31,026 bases of DNA from a virus, in the IMG/VR virus record IMGVR_UViG_3300028800_000248, positions 1 to 31,026 of that record; one strand, given 5' to 3'. The notes beneath the pieces were generated by a model that was not told where the DNA came from, did not search any database, and was given only the letters and a program-made list of their open reading frames with translations. The position numbers and the translations under genes are program-made. Below, one piece after another: positions 27,063 to 31,026 of this stretch (the stretch's first letter is position 1; each line of letters begins with the position of its first letter).

Positions 27063-28741
27063 TGGCTACTAACAAAGTCAGTGGGACTGGTCCACAAGAC
27101 GCATTTAATGAAAATCAAAATTACGATGTTGATATTAATAAAATTTATCAAGACTTCGTTGTTGAGATTGATAAGATGCGTAGTAATGTAAGCGTTCAAA
27201 ACAATCCAAGCTTACAATCGATAACAGCTTTCAATACAAGCACTAGCCCGGCTAATGTAAAAATTGAAACTACTCCACAAGAAAGTAGATGTCATGCGTT
27301 TTACAGATTGCTAGGGTTACCAGTTTCCGACGGTGATAGTCTTTATTGCCCAGGATTCGATCAGCCAAATAATAGTGATCAGCAGTTAGCTGCGCATAAG
27401 ATTACCATCGCTGGTAATTTATTGGAAGATCCAATTCTTTCAGTAATAAATATTAGAGAGACTGTGCCAAGAAGCTATCTATCAATCTTTGCCTTGCAAG
27501 ATGTAAACGCCATGGCATTAGCTATGTCCTCAGCAGAAGTCCGTTTTTTTCAGGCACCACTAACTTCGCTAACAGGGGCGTTTGACGCCAATCTGAATCA
27601 TCAAATTTATACTTCCAACATAACCCAAAGGTTAATCAATAACGTCCATGCTAGTGATGGGTATACTCTTCCTACAAACATAAATTCATTTATACAAAGA
27701 TTTCATATACTATCTCCGTTTATTGTAGATCCAAGAATAGATTTTAATGTTTATCCAAAGAGAAATACGATTGCAGTTCCATTCCTTGCTGATAAATCTC
27801 AGACCAAATTAACTGAGAATGTATATTTAAAACGCCCATATATTGAAAAAGTTTGTAGAGATAGATTTGACGCGAGTAACACAACCGCCAAGCTTGGACC
27901 AAGCCTAGCCGATATTGCCTCCAATATTAAAGCCAATCCATTCTTTCAGGATAACTCATTAATTCAGTCGGCTTTCAATCTAGATAAAATTACGGGAGCT
28001 ACAGTTCAATTTGCCAATTATTTCAATGCGATACGCTCTACTTTGAAGCAACTTTACAAGGCCATCCAAACTGTACGTGTGGTTATGGCAGCGGATCCTA
28101 ACTCAAATAATGCAGCTAAATATAATTGGACTCCTATTCCAGATAAATCCGGGCCAGAGTTTGGCTCAACAACCAGAGATTTATTTTCTCAACAATTTAA
28201 TGATCCTCATAATACTAAATATGATTGGTCAATAATTGGTGTCATTTACCAGCAACAATTGACTAGCATAAGCAATAAACTTACCACTCAACAAGATGTT
28301 GATATAGGCGGATTTGCCTTTGATAACATAGAGTTAACTCCAGACCAAAATTCAACCGACGCTCTTGGAGATACCAATGCGGCGCCTATTGATACTTCAC
28401 AAAGTGAACGCCAATCTCTAACAGATGCGGCTAATGAAGCCCTAAAGACCATTGAGATTATTACTGGAGAATTCAGCGGGCTTGGATTAATTGACATATT
28501 TGTAATTTCGGCGGCATTTTGGATAATGGATAAAACATTTTTAATAAGTTTATTGGATACGATTGCTGTTAATCGTATGATTACCAATGCTAATTTACAA
28601 GATCCGATTGCATTGCAAGCTAAGAATGAACCCATTCATAGCCCATTAGATGCAATAGGGAATTTCCAATCTCAAGTTCTACAGATTTACCAAGTTGTAG
28701 ATTTGCTTTGGATTCAAATCCAAACTCAAAATACATCTTAA
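27062..28741 (+). CDS. Hypothetical baseplate-region structural protein
   Basis: This 559-aa protein is not recognised. Its ATG overlaps the stop of the hydrophobic protein by one base, so the two are probably made in coupled amounts and may form a complex. The N-terminus is Asn-rich and helical; the middle contains RETVPRSYLSIFALQDVNAM and one DGY near residue 199. A moderately hydrophobic stretch near residues 475-505 (IDIFVISAAFWIMDKTF) could be an amphipathic or membrane helix. Placement just before the gp25-like gene suggests a baseplate component. Confidence 0.6.
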   Translation: MATNKVSGTGPQDAFNENQNYDVDINKIYQDFVVEIDKMRSNVSVQNNPSLQSITAFNTSTSPANVKIETTPQESRCHAFYRLLGLPVSDGDSLYCPGFDQPNNSDQQLAAHKITIAGNLLEDPILSVINIRETVPRSYLSIFALQDVNAMALAMSSAEVRFFQAPLTSLTGAFDANLNHQIYTSNITQRLINNVHASDGYTLPTNINSFIQRFHILSPFIVDPRIDFNVYPKRNTIAVPFLADKSQTKLTENVYLKRPYIEKVCRDRFDASNTTAKLGPSLADIASNIKANPFFQDNSLIQSAFNLDKITGATVQFANYFNAIRSTLKQLYKAIQTVRVVMAADPNSNNAAKYNWTPIPDKSGPEFGSTTRDLFSQQFNDPHNTKYDWSIIGVIYQQQLTSISNKLTTQQDVDIGGFAFDNIELTPDQNSTDALGDTNAAPIDTSQSERQSLTDAANEALKTIEIITGEFSGLGLIDIFVISAAFWIMDKTFLISLLDTIAVNRMITNANLQDPIALQAKNEPIHSPLDAIGNFQSQVLQIYQVVDLLWIQIQTQNTS

Positions 28742-28755
28742 TTATGGTATCTATA

Positions 28756-28773
28756 TTATCACATAGTTGATAA
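28756..28773 (+). repeat. Short inverted repeat before the gp25-like gene
   Basis: TTATCA (28756-28761) and TGATAA (28768-28773) form a perfect 6-bp inverted repeat with a 6-base spacer, 20 bases before the ATG. No T-run follows, so it is not a terminator. It may be an mRNA hairpin or operator-like site, or chance. Confidence 0.25.
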
Positions 28774-28793
28774 CAAAGGGAAAAGGGTAAATA

Positions 28794-29228
28794 ATGTCTT
28801 TTGATCTAAAAGTCAGAAATGGTGATTTAGTTCTCAATCGTGGGGACTTGCAAACTGTTGTTGACAGTGAAAAATTAATCCAAGATATTTTAAAAATAGC
28901 TTTAACACCAGCTGGATCAAATCCATCTTTTCCTTGGTATGGTTCTTTCGTTTCAAGAACATTAATTGGTTCGCCACTAGGAACATCGATTATAATTCAA
29001 GTGGGGCAATCTCAATTACAGAATGCAATTCAAATTCTCATGCAATTGCAAAGCGCTCAATCTAAATCAGGACAAAGTGTTAGTGCAGATGAACAAATTA
29101 ATTCTATATTGGATATATCTATAATGAGAAGTATTTCAGATCCAACCTCATATAATGTCAGAATTAAAGTTTTGAGTAAAGGGTTTAAACCAATTACGAC
29201 TGCATTCACCGTTTCAACATTAACTTAA
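28794..29228 (+). CDS. Baseplate wedge protein, gp25/gpW-like
   Basis: The 144-aa length and place just before the gpJ-like gene match the gp25-like wedge protein (T4 gp25, P2 gpW, Mu gp46). The N-terminus (DLKVRNGDLVLNRGDLQTV, then EKLIQDILKIALTPAGSNP) gives the family's beta-hairpin followed by a helix and a TPxGSNP-type turn. The C-terminus ends in a beta strand (YNVRIKVLSKGF). The family forms part of the inner baseplate and starts sheath assembly. It has two good purine-rich sites (AAAGGG and AAAAGGG) upstream. I did not confirm the EPR motif seen in many members. Confidence 0.7.
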   Translation: MSFDLKVRNGDLVLNRGDLQTVVDSEKLIQDILKIALTPAGSNPSFPWYGSFVSRTLIGSPLGTSIIIQVGQSQLQNAIQILMQLQSAQSKSGQSVSADEQINSILDISIMRSISDPTSYNVRIKVLSKGFKPITTAFTVSTLT

Positions 29229-29240
29229 GCCCGGACAAAC

Positions 29241-31026
29241 ATGGTAACAATTCGTAGCGTCAATGAAATCATCTTAAGTCTTATCGACTTTTTCAAGTTA
29301 GTTCAGCCTGACGCTGACACTAAACCTGGCACTGTTATTCGCGATCTTGTCATCGATGGGCCTTCAAATCAAATCTCTCTAGTCTATGATGAGCTATCCA
29401 AAGTATCTAATCAACAGTCTTTCAGACTCGTCGTTGGTTCTGACTTAGATAAGTTGGCTAAAAATTTCGGACTTGTTAGAAAAGTTGCCACAACTTCAAG
29501 CGGCATAGCTCTACTTACTTTTAACTCAATCGTAGCAACCATTACTATTAACCAAGGCGATGTAATCACTGCGGCTAATGGTTTCAGCTTTGCGGTTGCA
29601 AATGGTCTATCTATCGTTCCATCACAAATAAACTATTATAAGTCACTTGCTGCCAAATACCAAAACGATCTAACCTTCGTTGGGATTAGCGATCCATATG
29701 CGGTGCAGGTGTCGATTACGGCTACTACACCAGGCTCTGCGGGCAATATCTCAAAGTACGCCCTTAACTCAACAACCATTCCAGGCATATCCAACGTGAC
29801 AAACGTCAATGCCTTCTTAGGTGGCAATGACCAAGAAGACGACGCTACCTTCCGTAACCGTGTTCTATCGCTATTTAGCGGCTCCAGCATCGGCACAAGC
29901 TTAGGATATAAGAATACCGCCCTATCAACAAATGGCGTCATCGACTGTTACGTAGTCAGCCCCGGCGATCCATTGATGACACGCGATGGCAGCATCGTCA
30001 CTTCAGACTCTCAAGGGAACCTAACTATCGTATCCGAAGGTACAGGCGGCAAAGTCGATATCGTTATCTTAGGAACTAATCTCGTTCAAAATACAGATAG
30101 CTTTATCTATCAAGACAAGAGCAACAACAATGATCCAACAAATGCGAAAAACAATTTCGTATTAGGACAAATTGTTGGTGATGCAAATAAGACTTTCAAT
30201 CAGAAACGTATTGGTGACATTGCAGCTGGCACATTGCCGGAGCAACCAGTTGATAGCATCGTACAGGTGACTGGGTCACTCAGCGGCTCAAACTTCTTGC
30301 CAGAGTCCATAGATTCATTAGGGCGTATCACAGGAAATTATAAATTAATTAAAGATACGGGCGTTTATGCAGGTAGCCCATGGGGATTTGATACTTTTGC
30401 TTGGATTAACAATCAAGTTTCATTTAGTGAAGATAAGATTAAAGGAAAGTCCAACGGTCAAGACCCAGTTACCTTCTCTGATGTATTAGCTATACCACAA
30501 GTTCAACAAAACCTATCTATCACAAACGAAAACAGCAACGTTCTAAACTCCAATAGAAGTCTTGTTCAACTTCTACATACTCCCGCCACAGCAGTGACCA
30601 GAGTATTCAATGTTAACACTGGTGAAAGATATACGATCGTAAATCAAAATCCAAATGGTACCGGGGCAATCAACACTTCAGGCGTAGTGCAGATCTCCGG
30701 TAATACGTTGCCATCACAAAGTGATGTATTACAAGTTGATTATAGTTGGGTTGTAACATTTGACCAGTACTTCGATTATGATGGTTTGGTATTGACAAAT
30801 AATTCTAGAGTGGTTGATGACAGCATTGACTGGGGCTATTCAAATCTTGTAAGAAATGAAAAAATAGTATTTGCTAGAAATCAGTCAAATACATTCTTCA
30901 TTGGTTCAACATCATTGCCAATTAATTCGGTTATCACCGCAGCAACATTTAGTGAGATTGATGGATACATTACCACGGTAACCTCTGGCGTTCTCACCGG
31001 AAGATTAGCGATTACATTCAATAACC
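29241..31026 (+). CDS. Baseplate wedge protein, gpJ/gp6/gp47-like, 3' end missing
   Basis: The frame opens at ATG 29241 and has no stop through the right edge, giving at least 595 residues. The N-terminus (VNEIILSLIDFFKLVQPDAD, PGTVIRDLVIDG) and the later TTPGSAGNI and GGNDQEDDATFRNRV (about residues 165-208) are hallmarks of the baseplate J-like family, where GG-D-E-D-RxR follows a PG-x-x-GN turn. These proteins form the wedge ring that links sheath and fibres. A DGY occurs near residue 574. The gene begins 12 bases after the gp25-like stop with only a weak CGGA ribosome binding site, so coupling is likely. It is already longer than Mu gp47 or P2 gpJ. Confidence 0.85.
   Translation, partial: MVTIRSVNEIILSLIDFFKLVQPDADTKPGTVIRDLVIDGPSNQISLVYDELSKVSNQQSFRLVVGSDLDKLAKNFGLVRKVATTSSGIALLTFNSIVATITINQGDVITAANGFSFAVANGLSIVPSQINYYKSLAAKYQNDLTFVGISDPYAVQVSITATTPGSAGNISKYALNSTTIPGISNVTNVNAFLGGNDQEDDATFRNRVLSLFSGSSIGTSLGYKNTALSTNGVIDCYVVSPGDPLMTRDGSIVTSDSQGNLTIVSEGTGGKVDIVILGTNLVQNTDSFIYQDKSNNNDPTNAKNNFVLGQIVGDANKTFNQKRIGDIAAGTLPEQPVDSIVQVTGSLSGSNFLPESIDSLGRITGNYKLIKDTGVYAGSPWGFDTFAWINNQVSFSEDKIKGKSNGQDPVTFSDVLAIPQVQQNLSITNENSNVLNSNRSLVQLLHTPATAVTRVFNVNTGERYTIVNQNPNGTGAINTSGVVQISGNTLPSQSDVLQVDYSWVVTFDQYFDYDGLVLTNNSRVVDDSIDWGYSNLVRNEKIVFARNQSNTFFIGSTSLPINSVITAATFSEIDGYITTVTSGVLTGRLAITFNN

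Overview
The window is a late structural (tail) module of a contractile-tailed, myovirus-like double-stranded DNA phage. Every supported gene lies on the + strand. Genes are packed with TAATG overlaps or gaps of a few bases, most starts have AGGAG/AAAGG-type ribosome binding sites, and base composition is AT-rich. Of 19 complete reading frames, 18 end in TAA, one in TAG and none in TGA; the standard code explains all of them. The large sheath (938 aa), fibre (1465 aa) and hub (1629 aa) proteins suggest a large, possibly jumbo, phage. Nothing in the sequence identifies the host. There is no tRNA, rRNA, CRISPR array, insertion sequence or integrase.

Left region (1-9741) holds host-facing fibre genes: a tail fibre entering from the left edge, a 128-aa protein very rich in the tripeptide DGY, a collagen-like fibre with a globular C-terminus, a small two-helix membrane protein with a proline-rich tail, and a very long fibre whose beta-helix appears to continue into a separate downstream gene. 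Next comes a 271-aa protein in the usual place of a tail terminator or neck protein.

Middle region (9858-16736) is the tail shaft: sheath, tube, an intrinsic terminator, the two-frame tail assembly chaperone and the tape measure protein. The chaperone has a clear -1 programmed frameshift signal: overlapping slippery heptamers in the bases TTTAAAAAAA, then an 8-bp hairpin. The -1 frame runs without a stop into the second chaperone frame, giving a predicted 369-aa fusion beside the 252-aa short form.

Right region (16748-31026) is the baseplate: a 279-aa baseplate/tube-initiator-like protein, a 1629-aa hub, an OB-fold spike, then three poorly known proteins of 118, 724 and 559 aa, followed by gp25-like and gpJ-like wedge proteins, the last cut by the right edge. 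The 724-aa protein has several hydrophobic segments, unlike the tape measure protein.

The most unusual signals are: the tripeptide DGY found 22 times in eight proteins with varied codons; the split beta-helix fibre; the strongly hydrophobic virion protein between spike and wedge; and a CXXCH motif at the tape measure C-terminus. All functional names rest on recalled family patterns and gene order, not on a database search.
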